The position numbers and the translations under genes were made by a program. Under the pieces are notes generated by a model, which made no database searches, had not been told where the DNA came from, and saw only the letters and a program-made list of their open reading frames with translations. Source: Hibiscus mutabilis (taxonomy: Eukaryota > Streptophyta > Magnoliopsida > Malvales > Malvaceae). Taken from it: a stretch of DNA of 64,000 nucleotides. Positions 1-12,120 of this stretch are shown piece by piece; position 1 is the first letter of the stretch; the number at the start of each line of letters is the position of its first letter. The stretch covers positions 21,609,795-21,673,794 of the forward strand of contig CM033745.1 in assembly GCA_019671005.1 (NCBI GenBank), read 5' to 3'.

Positions 1-1684
1 ATTGCTGGTCCCGTTTGTGCTTTTAAAGTCTTTCTGAAAATGGTGGCAGTGGATAAACATATGCTGGCGCTGCCGGCTTTGTCGAGGTAGTGCTAACATC
101 TATTTTGGCATCAATATGCTGTTTGGCCTCAGTCTGGTTGTCATCAATGTTGGCATCATGTTTGGCATCAATGTTGGCATGACCACTGGCATCATCTGTT
201 TTAACTTCCTCTTTCTCTGTTTCCTTAGGCTTGTTTGCCGACACTGGCTTTCCATTTTGGTAATTAACTGGCTACTTGGCAACCATCTCTGCCTCGCACT
301 ACTTACCACTCCAAAAGGTTATGGCCTTGCATTGCTTATTTTCTTTGTGTCGAGCATCTTCAGTGTCACTTGGCAAAGCTCCTTGGGGTTGATTGCTGAG
401 TGCATTATCAATTTGCCCAATCTGGACTTCCAAGTTCCTCATTGATGCTGCCAAACTCTGGACTGTGGCATCATTCCTCTCCATGTATTCTGCTAGAGTG
501 CCCCATTGATTAAGTCTTTGCCCTTGCTGGAAATTGTTCTGGGTATTTTGTGGCATGGCATTCTGATTGAATGCTAGCATGGCATTGTTATTGTGCCTCT
601 GGGCATTTTGGCACTGGGCATTGTATTGGTTGCCCCCTTGATTTCCCCAAGCTAAGTTAGGGTGTTCTCTCCAACTCTGTATTGTAAGTATTGGGGTTAG
701 TATTATAATAATGACCAGAATTGCCAATGAAATTTACCAACTCAGGGTTGGCAGGGCATTCATCCACATGGTGGTTCTCTCCGCAAATGGTACAAAATGG
801 TTCTAATGCTTTAACTTCTTGGGACTCGTTGTTCTTTTGCAAAGTTCTCACCATGCTGGTGATGTTGGAAATCTCAGCATGGATGGACATTAGCTCATAA
901 ATCTTTAATTTCCCACTAGATTTGGTTCCGGTCCCAAGCCTAACAACAAGATATTCAAAGTCATTAATTGAAATCCTCTCAAGAATGCCAACAACCTCTG
1001 TATAGTTTTTGTCAAGTAATGAACCGGCTGCTGAAGCATCAATAACAATCCTCGTTTGTGCATTCAACCCATTGTAGAAGGTTTGTATTTGGGTCCACTT
1101 CGGGAACCCATGCATAGGGCACCTTCTCAACAGATCCTTAAATCTTTTCCAAGCATCATATAGGGTCTCATCCTCAGCCTGCCGAAATGTAATGATTTCA
1201 CCACGCAGCTTGGCAGTAAGTGTCGGCGGCTGAAAACGTGTTAGAAACTTCTGGCATAGGTCTCCCCATGAGGTGATTGAGCCAGGTGGCAATGAATTGA
1301 ACCAAGCCTTGGCTCTATCTCGTAAAGAAAAAGTGAATAACCTTAACTTCACAGTGTCTCTAGATACTCCATTTTGTTGAAATAATTGGCAAATCTTCGT
1401 GAATTGCTTTAGATGTTGCCTCAGATCTCCAGTAAGTGCTCCTTCAAATTGGCCTATATTCAAAAGATTTTGAATCATTACCGGCTTAAGTTTAAAATTG
1501 GTTCATTTACCTCTGTGCCAACGATTCCTGGTATTAGATTTGCAATGTCGGGTGCTAAATGTTCTCGGATTGGCCTCTCTTCCTCCGCATTAGCAATTGG
1601 GACATTAGGAGGTGGTGGTACATTGTTATTGGGTGGATCTCCATCATTGTTCACCGCACCATTCCTTTGATTACCATGATTCAT
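1..1684 (-). pseudogene. Frameshifted gag of element A
   Basis: Gag polyprotein: capsid/nucleocapsid that packages element RNA in cytoplasmic particles. Reading leftwards from the ATG at 1684, a Pro/Asn-rich N-terminus is followed by a retrotransposon gag domain (about 1470-950; the W-F-N-S-L-P-P-G motif near 1300 is typical) and a CCHC zinc knuckle (C-x2-C-x4-H-x4-C) near 790-750. The frame breaks at about 1500, in a T/A run, and at about 690, each compatible with a one-base indel. In-frame stops near 299 and 272 precede a low-complexity Asp/Ala/Lys linker (244-23), which leads toward protease. The product cannot be a working Gag. The counterpart in element B at 20207-21158 is related but clearly diverged. 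Confidence 0.85.
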
Positions 1685-1850
1685 CTCTCAGTATCTCCTC
1701 TTTAACCTCCGCAAGGTTCTCTCAATTTCTAAATCATATGGCCAATCATCCACCACAGGGTGGTTTCTGGTTATACACCAATGAAACAAAAAATAGAGTA
1801 AAAACTAAAAGAAAACAAGTAAAAGTTGAAAACAAAAAAATTCGTTGCAA

Positions 1851-1868
1851 TCCTCGGTAATGACGCCA
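1851..1868 (-). other. Primer-binding site of element A (tRNA-Asp)
   Basis: Read on the minus strand the site is TGGCGTCATTACCGAGGA, starting six bases inside the LTR end. It matches the complement of the plant tRNA-Asp 3' end at 14 of 18 bases. The four mismatches are all C-to-T or G-to-A changes. It primes minus-strand DNA synthesis and fixes the inner LTR boundary. Confidence 0.8.
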
Positions 1869-1874
1869 AAAACT

Positions 1875-3480
1875 TGTAGACTCTATAGAAGAAGTGTGTT
1901 ATGAATGCTGGCAAAAGGGGCAAAATGTATGTATTAGTAAATTAGTGCCAAGAGTCTTTTGCGTGCAAGTATACACGATCTGCAAGTAATACAACAGTTA
2001 AGCTGAGTATCGATCCCACAAAGATTGACTTAGAATTCGATTGTTTGGTTGTTACTTGCCTTGGAAGAAAAGATGCTTGTTTTGAAGATTGTTTTGGAAT
2101 TAATAAAAAGAAAAGAAAAATGAAGTAAAACGTTGGCAAGGAAGGTGTTCTTAGTGAATGATGAGTGTTGGCAGGGAATGCTTGGGTTTAATGCTGTTCA
2201 TGCCAGCTTTTGTTGGCAAACTGTCTTGCATTGTTTGCCGAGCAGATTCAACATTAGCAATACCTCTCTCGATGGTTATTGCCCTAAGTCGATTATGTAA
2301 AAACCCATATATCTCTATAGTGTATGTTTTTAAATAAACCGATTTGATTAATAACCAATCTATACTCCAAGGGGGTAGATATCACTTCCAAAGTAAGTTC
2401 ATCTACTTGAACGACTTCTCTCGAAGCTTCTCTCCCTAGTATTCAACAACTTAATCTTTGCCACCCCAACTCTGTTAAGGTATTGAGGAGCAATAGGCCA
2501 ACAGTGCCAGCTCTCGCTTGACAAAGTATTTAAGAAAAAAATTTGAGTATGTTGAATAGAAAAACTTTGCCAAAACAAAATTGTCATTAAAGAAAACTAA
2601 GGCATGAAACCAACGTTTAAACCAAACATCCCCTACCAACTATGAAATTAGTTCATGGTGAGGGATTTAACCATCAAAACCATAACCATTTTCAAATACA
2701 TCATAAAAAATAAAAGTAAAACAACTTAAAACCAAGAGAATATGCGAGAGGGGTCTCTTGGTGCAGCCCTCAAATCCAGGCTCTCGACCTAGTGGTTGAA
2801 CCTCTTTCCTCGGTATAGCTGATCGTCACTCGTCGTTCCTCACTCTGATCACTCTAAGCCTTCCTGATCTCTCCCTCACAGTTCCCCTAAATGCTTGATC
2901 GGTTGGTGTTTATATAGGCGTACAAGGGAAGAGAATAGGATAGCTGATTCATTTGAATTTCAAATGCTCTAAGGATAAGAGATAAAGTATTATCTGATTG
3001 GTGTGATAACTTATCAAGCTAGGGCTGACGTCATCATGCTGGTGTTGCCTTGGCACACAAGCTTGGCATGTCTTTGCCAACATAGCTTTGCATCACCTTA
3101 TCCGCTATTTTTTCGAAAGTTGATCCATTTACGATCTTTTAGGATCCTGATCGTATCCTGTTTTTTGGGGTTCAACAACCTCTTGGCGTGGCATCAAGTT
3201 CACTTCTCTGCTAACAGGTGCTTGGCACTATATGGTCCTTCTGTGCCAACAACGCTTGGCATTCTTCTTGGCAATCCTAACTATGTTGCTTTCCTGCACC
3301 TAATCCTATGCCGAACCTGCAAAATAGCCATAAAACAACCCTTCATATTGGCATAGACAGAATACTAAACTCCTTATGCAAATGCATGATTCTAACAACC
3401 TAATGCAACTAAATGTACCTAAAAACAAGCAGAAGCATTGTAAAATTGGCATTGAAAACAATACTTTTGGAGAGGTAACA
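1875..3480 (-). repeat. 5' LTR of element A
   Basis: About 1606 bases reading TGTTACCTCT...CTACA on the minus strand, so it has the TG...CA ends of an LTR. The inner end is set by the primer site and the outer end by alignment with the LTR of B, which ends at 6853. The block at 1957-2040, containing GTATACTTGCA on the minus strand, is shared almost base for base with B at 5509-5575 and resembles the LTR ends of C. TTGGCA/TGCCAA words recur through it. The partner LTR is outside the window. Confidence 0.85.
2908..2916 (-). promoter_or_regulatory. TATA box in LTR of element A
   Basis: The minus strand reads TATATAAAC, about 1 kb upstream of the primer site and inside the LTR. This is a likely Pol II core promoter for the element RNA. 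The transcription start is not determined. Confidence 0.5.
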
Positions 3481-3529
3481 ATTACTTCCAATGGAGCAAC
3501 ATCATGAAATATTTCATCAAAGGCTTTGA

Positions 3530-4305
3530 ACTTGACATTTGGATGATTATCAAAGATGGAAATTTGGGAGCTCATAAGAAGAAGAAGAAAAGGAGTGTCA
3601 AAGACACAAAGAAGGACCAACTCAATGCAAAAGTTATGCATATTATTTTTTGTGCCCTAAATGAATAGATTTTTGAGAAGGTCTCCCATCCAAAAGTTCC
3701 AAAGAAATTTGGGAGAAGCTTGAGAAATTCTATGGGAAAGAAGAGAAGAAAGATGAAGTTCCATTAAGTGCAAACCTCGCCTCATCAAAGGTGGATGGTG
3801 TTATGGCTCATGAAGAACCCAAAGTATCTTCTAACTCAAATGAATTAAATTCATATTCTTGTGATGAGTTACAGGATGCATTTGATGATTTTCTTTTGGA
3901 ATTTGAAACCATAAATTCCAAATTTAAGAAAATAATTTCAAAACTTGAAATTGGAAATGATTTTCTTTTGAAAACAAAATTTGAATTTGAAAACCAAAAT
4001 GAAATTTTGAAAAAGGATTTAGAATTTTCAAAATTGAGCAATAGAGTTTTAGAAAAAAAAATATTGATTTCAAAGTTGAGCTTGAAAGCTTAACAAAAGA
4101 AAATGAAATTATTTCAAATAATTCATCTTGTCACATAATAGCAAAATGCTCACATTGCCATTATCTTGGTCATTCTTTGCATACTTGTCCTATAACGAAA
4201 AGAAAATCTTATAGGATTAGACAAGTATGGATTCCTAAGGGAACTAGGGGCATTGAAACTATTGTCAAAGGATCCAAAGCAATTTGGATACCAAAAATCA
4301 AGTAA
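3530..4305 (+). pseudogene. Ty1/copia gag fragment
   Basis: Remnant of a copia-type Gag. Stretches around 3600-3790 resemble the copia gag domain in shifting frames. From 3791 a Glu/Asn/Lys-rich coiled-coil-like segment runs to about 4060, where one base appears missing from an A-run. The shifted frame then gives a CCHC knuckle (C-S-H-C then H and C; 4149-4190) and two W-I-P-K motifs typical of this family before a stop at 4303. No protease, integrase or RT follows: only 434 bases separate it from the LTR, so pol was deleted or never present. It is the oldest layer here, since A and B both abut it. Confidence 0.7.
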
Positions 4306-4739
4306 AATGTCACTTATTCGTATGTTGGAGCAATGGTAAAAAAGTAAGGATCTTAAATGCTCTAGTCATACAATTGAAGAAAGATCGATAACCTCTAATC
4401 TTAATGCTTTTGATTACCTATACTTGGTTGCCTATTTTATTTTTGAATTTTTTTTGTTCCTATAGTGATTTTATCCTATTTTGAAATTCAATCTTTTGAG
4501 TGTTTTATTTGAACCTAAAATTTTAATGGAATGCTTTAGTAAAAGGGAGCTTTATTTTTTTCATATATTTTGTGCTTAAACTTTTTTATCTTGGATTACT
4601 CTCCATTGTTATTATGTACTATAAAGATTTGATTATTTTTTATATAATAAAAAGGGTAGAAATAAGTGAAAAATTAAGGGGGAGCTTTTGTCAAAAACAA
4701 ACTTTCGAAGAAGTTTTGTTATATCAAAAATGGGGATAT
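4306..4739 (+). other. Non-coding copia 3' region with purine tract
   Basis: AT-rich sequence with no ORF. A purine-rich stretch at 4674-4684 (AAGGGGGAGC) and a second at 4725-4736 (AAAAATGGGGAT) precede the LTR. The second lies where the polypurine tract of copia elements is expected. Confidence 0.5.
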
Positions 4740-5451
4740 TATTGAGTATATTTTGATAAAGATTTGAAAATGTTTTTGGACTTGATCAAGTATTTCAAAA
4801 ATATTTCATAGTCCACAAAGCTTTTGAAAGATATGTTTAAAATGTTTTGACTTTGCACCTATATCAAATATGCATTTAAAATTCATCACTTAGCCAATAT
4901 CTGGGGTTTTTAAGTGATGGTTTTGAAACCATCCTTAGAAGGTCTGGAAACCTTTCGGGCGCATGAAGTTGAAACCTGTAGTCAAGGTTTCAAAATTCTC
5001 TGTAACGGCTATATTTTACAAATCCTCCTTAAGGTTTCAAAACCCCAGTGCAGGTGAGCATTTAATACTCAATTTTAATGGCTTCCAACAGCTCTAAAAC
5101 ATCCCCAACGGCCATAAACGTCTAGAATAGCATTCCACACTATAAAAGAAAGCTTGGGACACTTGAAGATGGGAAGAGAAACTATCCAAGCTTAATGATC
5201 AAGAGAAATTGTTTTTAAGTCTTTACTTCTTCGTTTCTCTTGTACATAGTGTATAAAGAGTATTTCATTGTTTATTCTTTTGTACTCTTTCTTGTGAGCT
5301 TAAACCTTTGTAAACACCCATCTTGTGAGGTATATTATTTACCAAATCAAAACCTTGTAAAAGGGAGAGGTTCTAGTTTAGCCTTAGAAAAACTAGAGTG
5401 GTTCTATCTTACCCATTAAAAAGATAAAGGTTGTGTCGTTTGACTAACGCT
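4740..5451 (+). repeat. Partial Ty1/copia 3' LTR
   Basis: The LTR is taken to start at 4740, just after the purine tract, where the first bases (TATTGAG) look like a mutated TGTTGAG. TATAAAAG at 5141-5148 is a good TATA box. The right part is interrupted at 5451 by the LTR of element B, and the CA end is not seen. The start is inferred from context, not from a partner LTR. Confidence 0.55.
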
Positions 5452-6853
5452 TGACAAATAAATGAAGAATGAATGTAAATATGCCAGCAAATAATGCCAA
5501 GTTTAGGTCTTTTGCGTGCAAGTATACACGGTCAGCAAGTAATACAACAGTAAGTTGAGTATCGTATCCACGACATTATCTAGGAATTCAATGCTACAAT
5601 AATTCCTTGAGAAGTGGAATAAATGAGTTGGTGATTGGAATTGGATTAAGAAAAATGAATAAGGAAAAATAAAGTGAAAGTTTAGGTAGTTTGAAAAACA
5701 AATGTATTCATATGGATGGTTAAGTGTTGGCAAGAGATGCTTGGATTTCTCGCTAGCTATGCCAACAATAAATAACTTTCAGCCTTGGTTTTATTGCCAA
5801 GCAGATTTTAAATTAGTATTGCCTCTGTTGATGCCGAAACCCTAAGTTAATTACAATTAATCCCTATATGTCTATAGTGATGTTTTTTCAATAATTAACT
5901 TGATAAAGTTTTAATCTTTACTCCTAAGGGGTAGATTCACTCCCGAAGTAAGCTCATCTACTTGAACATCTTCTATCAAAGTTTCTCACCTTAGTACCTG
6001 GAAATTGATCGTTATCTCCTAAGTCTGTTAAGATATTACCAGATAATATGCATGCAATGCCAACTGTCGTATGGAAAATAATTGAAGAAAAATAACCACT
6101 AGCAAGATAGACAAAAATGCCAAAGCATTCAATTATTAAAAGCTAAAAAATAGCTGAGCATTCATCGCAAAAACATCCCCAGCCAACTTAAGAAAATTAA
6201 TTCATGGTTGGGGGAACCATCAACATCATATTGTTTTCAAATAAAACCATTACAAAACTAGAATTAAAATAAAGAGAAATGGACAATAAAGGAGATCTAT
6301 CGATGCAGCCCTCAATGGATGCAAAGCTCTTGGTCTTACCCTGGTCAAACCACGATTCTGCCCGCTACCTTCATTCTTCACCACCGTTGTGCCTCCTCCT
6401 TGATCGATCTCTTCCTTAAATAGGCACTCGTGGAAACCCTAGATTGGGTTTTGATTTGAAAGTTTGTTATGCATCAATATATGATAGGCACATTATCTTC
6501 TTATCTTCTTCTGAATTTGAGCTGATCTAGTTTTTACTAGGGCCGACATCACCAACCTTCATTCTTTTGCTAACCGAGTTTGGCAATCCTCGTCCTACTT
6601 TTTCCAATTAGTGCTCGACATTTCTCTTCTGGTCTTTAGCTCTACTCTGCCAACTGGTCGTGCCTACTCTTGCTCCTGACCTGCCCTGCACACCACAACA
6701 AAGAAATACATATTTACTCTAGCAAAAGAAACGTTCCTTAACTCCCTAATGCAAATGCATGATTCTACTAGCTAAATGCATTAATATGTACTCTAAGTCA
6801 AGCAAAATCATGGCAATATATATATGAAAAATAGTAATTTTGAGAAGTTAACA
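5452..6853 (-). repeat. 3' LTR of element B
   Basis: About 1402 bases, TGTTAACTTC at the upstream end on the minus strand. The upstream end is fixed by the polypurine tract at 6854-6865. The other end (5452) is placed by alignment with the LTR of A and is less certain. It shares the GTATACTTGCA block and the order of conserved patches with the LTR of A, but with many differences, so A and B belong to related, distinct families. Confidence 0.75.
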
Positions 6854-6891
6854 TACCCCCAAACCTAGCTCATTGCTTGTCCTCAAGTAAT
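6854..6891 (-). other. Polypurine tract and upstream hairpin of element B
   Basis: On the minus strand, GGTTTGGGGGTA (6854-6865) directly precedes the LTR and is the plus-strand DNA primer. Six bases upstream lies ATTACTTG-AGGA-CAAGCAAT (6872-6891), an 8-bp stem with one mismatch and a 4-base loop. Element C carries the same hairpin without the mismatch in the same place. Confidence 0.75.
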
Positions 6892-7920
6892 ACAAATAAA
6901 AACCAAGAAAACAGAAAATGAAACAAAGTACCTTGGCAAGATTTTCCCGATTAACAACACATGCTAGCAAGCAGAATTCGGCTCTAGTTCTGTCCTCAAA
7001 TATCCCAATGCAGTAATGCTAAGCAGATCAACAAATTCAAGTGCAACAATATAACTCAAGTCTAAGGTCATTAAGTGTTCATGAACTGCAAATAATACGC
7101 ATTTAAGTATCCTTTAACTCCCTTAGTCAACTTTACTATCCAAACTCAGGATTATTTATTTTATTTATTTTTACCAAGGGTTTCTACTAGCAATATTTTT
7201 AGGCTTGCTTCATAATACTGTTTGGCGTGAGAAGTAAGAGGGTGCATACCACGAACCCCTACATTAGTCTAGACATTACTAGGCTTACTCATCATACTCA
7301 TACCCTAAAGTTTTTGACTTGAGAACTAAGAAGGAGCAAACCACGAAGCCCCAAGCTACTTATTATCTCTAAGGCAAAGGAGAGTTCTATTTTTTTCTTG
7401 CCTTTGGCATAACATTTTTTCCTTATCCTTTCCTTTTACCCTAACATCATTATTTTTTTTTTTTTTTTATTCTGAGTTTAATTTTAAGAATCCTAAGTTT
7501 GTCTTGGGAATTAAATGCATGCTATATGTTAAGTGAGACTAAAGTTTCCCAAACTAGAGATCAATTGCCAAGCAAACCTTGCATTACTAATATGCCGACT
7601 TATGCTAACTAAAGATTCCAAATTCATCTTCGGACAGAGCATACTAGTACAAATTCTAACTATGCTAGTAGAAGTGTTGGCAAAATTATCAGGTTAAAGC
7701 ATGTTGTGGCAAAAAAATTTTAGCGGTTTGATATGCATGGTTATACCTAATCTACATGACAAAAGCATTATGCAAACAGAAATGTAAACATGCATGAATG
7801 CCATGGCAATAAATGTGACGCAACACCCCCCAAACCAAAGGTTTGCATTGTCCCCAATGCATGAAAACACATATATACAAATGAATTACATGAAAAATGA
7901 AATTTATGCCTGTAAAGGAG
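6892..7920 (-). other. Non-coding 3' region of element B
   Basis: No plausible ORF on either strand; short open frames such as 7794-7982 have no recognisable content. It lies between the accessory ORF and the polypurine tract, as expected of a long 3' untranslated region. A T-run is at 7448-7469. Two imperfect copies of a block around ACCACGAA-CCCC occur near 7245 and 7340. Confidence 0.6.
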
Positions 7921-9274
7921 TTAAGGGGAAGAAGAATCCCTTTCGGGATGTTCCGGGCGCAAGACGCGTGTCTTTCTCTTGACAAAGCTCCCTCGATTCT
8001 GAGCCATGTTCTTTTTTCTCTTTAGCTTTGGTGCGACAGTGGAAGCCTTCACATCATGGAGGACCTCCTCGATTATCCTCACCGGCTCAGATAGAACAAG
8101 GGCTACTAGAGCGGCAGAAGAAAAATGTGCTACTTGTGGCACGACGGTCATGGAAAGAGCTTCCTCATCAGACCCCGGTAGAGTCTCTGTTTGAGCAGAT
8201 TCAAGTTGGACATGCAAAACAGGGACAATGGCATTATATTGTTGTGTTAGAATGTGAACAAGTTGTGGGCTAGGCAACATTCCTTCTTGGGCTCGATCGC
8301 TTGTACCAATGTATTACCAGAGCAGTAGATGATTCTCCTCAGCCTTCTCTAGTTTCTATAGAATGAGTTTTTGGTGCTTTTAAATATGGTAAAGCAATGC
8401 CAAAGCATCAGCTGGCATTGGTGTCACAGTTTTTACTTTAGGGGTTCTGGCAATAGATATTGGCTTAACAGCCTTTCTCTTGCCCTTCTCTTTTGCTTCT
8501 CTGGCAATTAATTAGTTCCACAACCCAGGAGTGATGACTACCTTAAATCTCTGGGTGTTATCGGAGTCTAAATTTGGCACATTATGGAGCCTGCAAATTT
8601 AGAGATTAAAGAAGGAAAAACCAAGCTACCACTTCACTTTTCTGCACACTTGTAGGTTTCGTCTATAATCAGACGTTCTACATTGATTTTCTTCCCCATG
8701 ATTCTTGAATGCAGTAGTGCCATCCTCTTTTTTGAAACATTCTCATTATGCTTTGTTGGCATTAGGTTGGCCTTGAAAAAATGGTTCCAACCCTTCAGTT
8801 GTGGCTTCAGTGCCACCCATTTCATAGTCTTGTGCCCTTTGGACGAAATGATCCATTTCGTGCCAAGCTCGTACAAGTCCTTCAAAATCAGCTTCCTCTG
8901 ACATCTTCCAAAGATTAAGTGAAAGCCAAATATTCTTCTCATGTACCATCAAACTCAAACAAACCATTAATGTACCCCTCATCAAATTGAACACACGTAC
9001 CTCATATACATAGAAAAGGTGAATCATTTATAGTGAGATGAGCATAGAACTCGTGAACAACCATGGAATCAACCTCTAATGGTAGCTGGCAAAAGGTCTC
9101 CTATTTGTGCTTCATTACAATGGCTATTATTTCTAGTGAGAACCCCAAGTTAGGTTCGTTCTTGAATTCAAAACCTTTCTTATAACAGAAGGCACGAGAA
9201 GCAAAATTCTTTTCATATTTCTTCTTAATTTCATCATTGAAGAAAATCTTGAATAGCGTGGATGAAGAAGCCAT
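7921..9274 (-). pseudogene. Accessory ORF of element B (putative plant transposon protein family)
   Basis: Broken ORF downstream of integrase, in the position where Athila-type elements carry an extra, env-like ORF. An ATG at 9274 opens about 55 residues (Phe/Lys-rich, ending near 9107 at a stop). The segment 8942-8634 (about 100 residues; W-I-I-S-S-K-G, then W-N-H-F-F-K-A and a K-K-I-N-V motif) resembles the family labelled putative plant transposon protein. A basic, Ser/Arg-rich tail runs 8280-7921. Several stops and frame changes interrupt it. The function of this family is unknown; no signal peptide or membrane helix is visible, so an envelope role is not supported. Confidence 0.6.
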
Positions 9275-9837
9275 GAGAGAAGTTTTGGGAAAATGGTGAT
9301 CAACGAAAAAGATTAGAAAAGAAAAAGATGATTTTGTTATTGCTTTCTTACCGTACCAGAGAAATTGAAGAGAGTAAAGATTTAGATTTGGGAAAAACTG
9401 GATTAAATAAAGGGAAGGTGAAACTGTTGAAGTGGTTTAATGGTGAAGTTAGTGGAAGTGATGATGGTTATGACAGTTATGTGTGTTTAGGGAAGTGGAT
9501 GATGATGGGTTTTGGGTTTAATTGAGGTGACGGGGTGAGAAAGAAAGGGGGTGTAAAAGGTTTAGGTTAAAAATTCAAAATGTGAAGATTTAATCTAGAT
9601 AGCTTAGGGCTTTCCCGCTCAACCAAAAATCTTTCTCCCTTGGGCCTACTCTCACATAAGGTTCACGTGTCATCCGATGGGTATCCAAATGCCAGCATGT
9701 CCCGACATGCTGCCATGGTATAATTTTTTGTATTAACACTCATAAAAGAAAAACCTTTCAAAATAGAAAAATAAAAATAAAAATAAACAAACTAAATTAT
9801 CAAAAAGAAAAATAGCAGTCCTAACTATTTACAGTGA
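9275..9837 (-). other. Spacer between integrase and accessory ORF
   Basis: No supported gene. A plus-strand ORF of 65 codons (9328-9525) is Gly/Asp-rich with no recognisable domain and is probably chance. The spacer lies within element B. Confidence 0.5.
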
Positions 9838-11150
9838 TCAAATGACGATGAAAAAATACTCAATCTTTGCTAGGAGAATGGTCTCTTTGGCATTACCTTG
9901 ATTACCTTCCAAATAGTGCTTCAGTCTCTAGCCATTCACCTTGAATGTTGTCTCTGTTTTCAAATCTTTGATATCTATTGCTCCATGAGCATAAGGCTTG
10001 ACAACTTCAAATGGTCTTGACCATCTGGATTTAAGTTTACCTGGAAATAACTTAAGACTCGAGTTGAACAATAGAACTTTTTGCCCGTCTTCAAACCGCT
10101 TTAGCGAAATTCTATTATCATGCCGCCTCTTTGTTCTCTCTTTGGAAATCCTGGCATTCTCATAGGCTTGTGCTCTAAACTCCTCCAATTCATTCATGTC
10201 TAACACGAATTTCTTACCTACAACCCTCCATCCCATGTTTAATTGTTTTGTTGCCCAATAAGCTTGATGCTCCAATTCCACTGGTAAATAACACGACTTT
10301 TCGAATACAAGCTTGTATGGGGAAGCTTCTAATGGAGTTTTTAAGGATATTCTGTATGCCCACAAGGAATCATCTAGCCTCAAGGACCAGTCCTTCCTAG
10401 TCTTCTCCAAAATGTTCTTGATTTCTTTGTTCGAGATCTTTGCCTAGCCATTTGTTGTGGATGATAAGCAGTGGAAATTCTTTGCTGGATTCTGTACTTG
10501 CACAAAGCTTTAGTGATTAAATGACATTTAAAATGAGTACCTTCATCATGTATGATAGCTTTGAGGGCACCGAATCTAGTAAAGATGTGCTTATGTAGAA
10601 ACATAGCAACAACTCTGACATCGTTTGATGGGAGAGCAACAACTTCAACCCGCTTTGAGACATAGTCTACAACCACAAGTATGTATACATTACCAAATGA
10701 TAGAGGAAAAGAACCCATAAAGTCTATCCCACATACATCAAACAACTCCACTAGCATGATGTTCTATAGTGGCAATTGATGTCTGTTGGAAATGTTTCCA
10801 GTACGCTAGCATCGGTCCCATGCCTTGGCAAAATAATGGGCGTATTTGAACAGTGTGGGGCAGAAAATCCTAACTACAACACTTTAGCCGTTATCTTCAT
10901 TCCAGCAAAGCATCATCCATATAATGCTACATGGCAAAGCTGGAGAATGTTTTGTTGCTCATCCTCTGGCACACAATGTCGAATGATCTGGTCAGCACAT
11001 TGCTTGAACAAGAACAGATAATCCCAATAATATTGACGCATGTCTCTCAAGAATCACTTCTTGGCATTACTTTCCAAGTCCAGTGGCAATATTTTGCTGA
11101 CCAGGTAGTTGACTATGTCAGCATATCATGACATGGAATTAGTTGCAACC
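9838..11150 (-). pseudogene. Integrase of element B, degenerate
   Basis: Integrase joins element cDNA to chromosomal DNA in the nucleus. Reading from 11150 leftwards: an HHCC-type zinc region with His at about 10965 and 10920; the catalytic core with G-I-D-F-M-G (first Asp, near 10725) and I-H-D-E-G-T-H-F (second Asp, near 10535). The region expected to hold the catalytic Glu is out of frame near 10440. The C-terminal domain (10410-9928) contains L-W-A-Y-R and a basic stretch. A stop at 9928-9930 interrupts the C-terminus; the frame then continues about 30 residues to a TGA at 9838-9840, so the internal stop looks like a CAG-to-TAG change. Confidence 0.8.
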
Positions 11151-11289
11151 AATTATTCATTAGGAAAGTCATTTCTAATGGCAGCAGGGTTGCCATCATC
11201 ATGGTGGTGCTCTAATCGAGACAAATGATCAGCTACCTGATTCTTACTCCTTTCTTATCTCAAATCTCGAGGTCAAACTCTTACAATAA

Positions 11290-12120
11290 GAGTGTCCATC
11301 ATATCAGTCTGAGCTTGGAATCTTTCTTTACTAGAAGGTATTTAAATGCCGAGTGGTCTGTGTATACCACCACTTTTCTACCCACCAGGTAAGATCTAAA
11401 TTTGTCAAAAGTAAAAACAACTGCAATGAGCTTTTTCTCAATTGTTGGATAGTTGATATGGGTCTCATTCAATGTTCGGTTGGCATAATAAATGGTATGG
11501 AAAATTTTGCCACGCCTCTATCCTAACACAGCTCCTATGGCATAGTCGTCGGCATCACACATGAGCTCGAATGGATCATTCCAATTTAGTGCCACGACTA
11601 TAGGGGCATTAATCAACCTATCATTTAGTTCCTAAAATGCTTTCAAACAAGAATCATCAAACACAAAAGTGGTATTCTATTCCAAAAGTAAACATAAAGG
11701 TTTAGAAATTTTTGAGAAATCTTTAATAAAATGACAATAAAAACCTGCATGTCCCAAGAAACTTCTAATACCTTTTACACTTGTGGGTGGTAGCAACTTT
11801 TTGATTACCTCTACCATTACTTTGTCAACTTCTAGTCCTCTCTTGGTCACTTTATGTCCGAGAACTATGCCTTCCTTTACCATGAAGTGGCATTTTCCCA
11901 GTTCAGGACTAGGTTAGTTTCAATGCATCTCCGTAGAACAAGCTCCAAACTCTAAAGACATTTCTCGAATATTTTGCCAAAGATCAAAAAGTCATCCATG
12001 AATACTTCTAAATTGTCCTCAATCATGTCCAAAAAAATTGACATCATGCAACGCTGAAACGTTGCTTGGGCGTTACACAATCCAAAGGGCATTATTCTAA
12101 AAGTGAATGTCTCATATGAA
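11290..12120 (-). pseudogene. RT C-terminal half and RNase H of element B
   Basis: Continues the RT gene after the nested element C. F-M-D-D at 12002-11991 is the polymerase active-site box (Y/F-x-D-D). The connection region follows (11883-11677, with S-F-L-G-H-A-G-F-Y). An RNase H domain with D-A-D-D-Y-A-I-G-A-V-L-G occurs near 11560-11530 and a Y-T-D-H-S-A motif near 11370. Stops interrupt it at several points. The N-terminal half lies on the far side of C, from 18120 upward. Confidence 0.8.
12116..12120. repeat. Left target-site duplication of element C
   Basis: ATGAA here and ATGGA at 18120-18124 flank element C and differ by one base. Counting only one copy puts the two halves of the interrupted RT gene of B back in the same reading frame, so these are the insertion duplication. 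Confidence 0.85.

Larger units (their letters stand above)
1..3480 (-). mobile_element. Athila-type Ty3/gypsy element A (5' part)
   Basis: A minus-strand LTR retrotransposon entering from its 5' end. Its 5' LTR is 1875-3480, the primer site 1851-1868 and gag starts at 1684; protease and pol lie before base 1. Lineage is inferred from a primer site complementary to the 3' end of plant tRNA-Asp, the gag zinc knuckle and a short Ser-Gly-Lys motif after gag that is typical of Athila-like gag-pol junctions. The outer LTR end (3480) abuts a Ty1/copia relic, so A inserted into older repeat DNA. The target duplication would be bases 3481-3485 (attac), but the other end is outside the window. Confidence 0.85.

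Noticed and set aside
3003..3356. 117-codon plus-strand ORF
   Set aside because: Antisense inside the LTR of element A; composition looks like non-coding sequence and no homology is recognised.
8634..9027. Envelope protein in element B
   Set aside because: The ORF is in the env-like position but matches the putative plant transposon protein family and shows no signal peptide or transmembrane segment.
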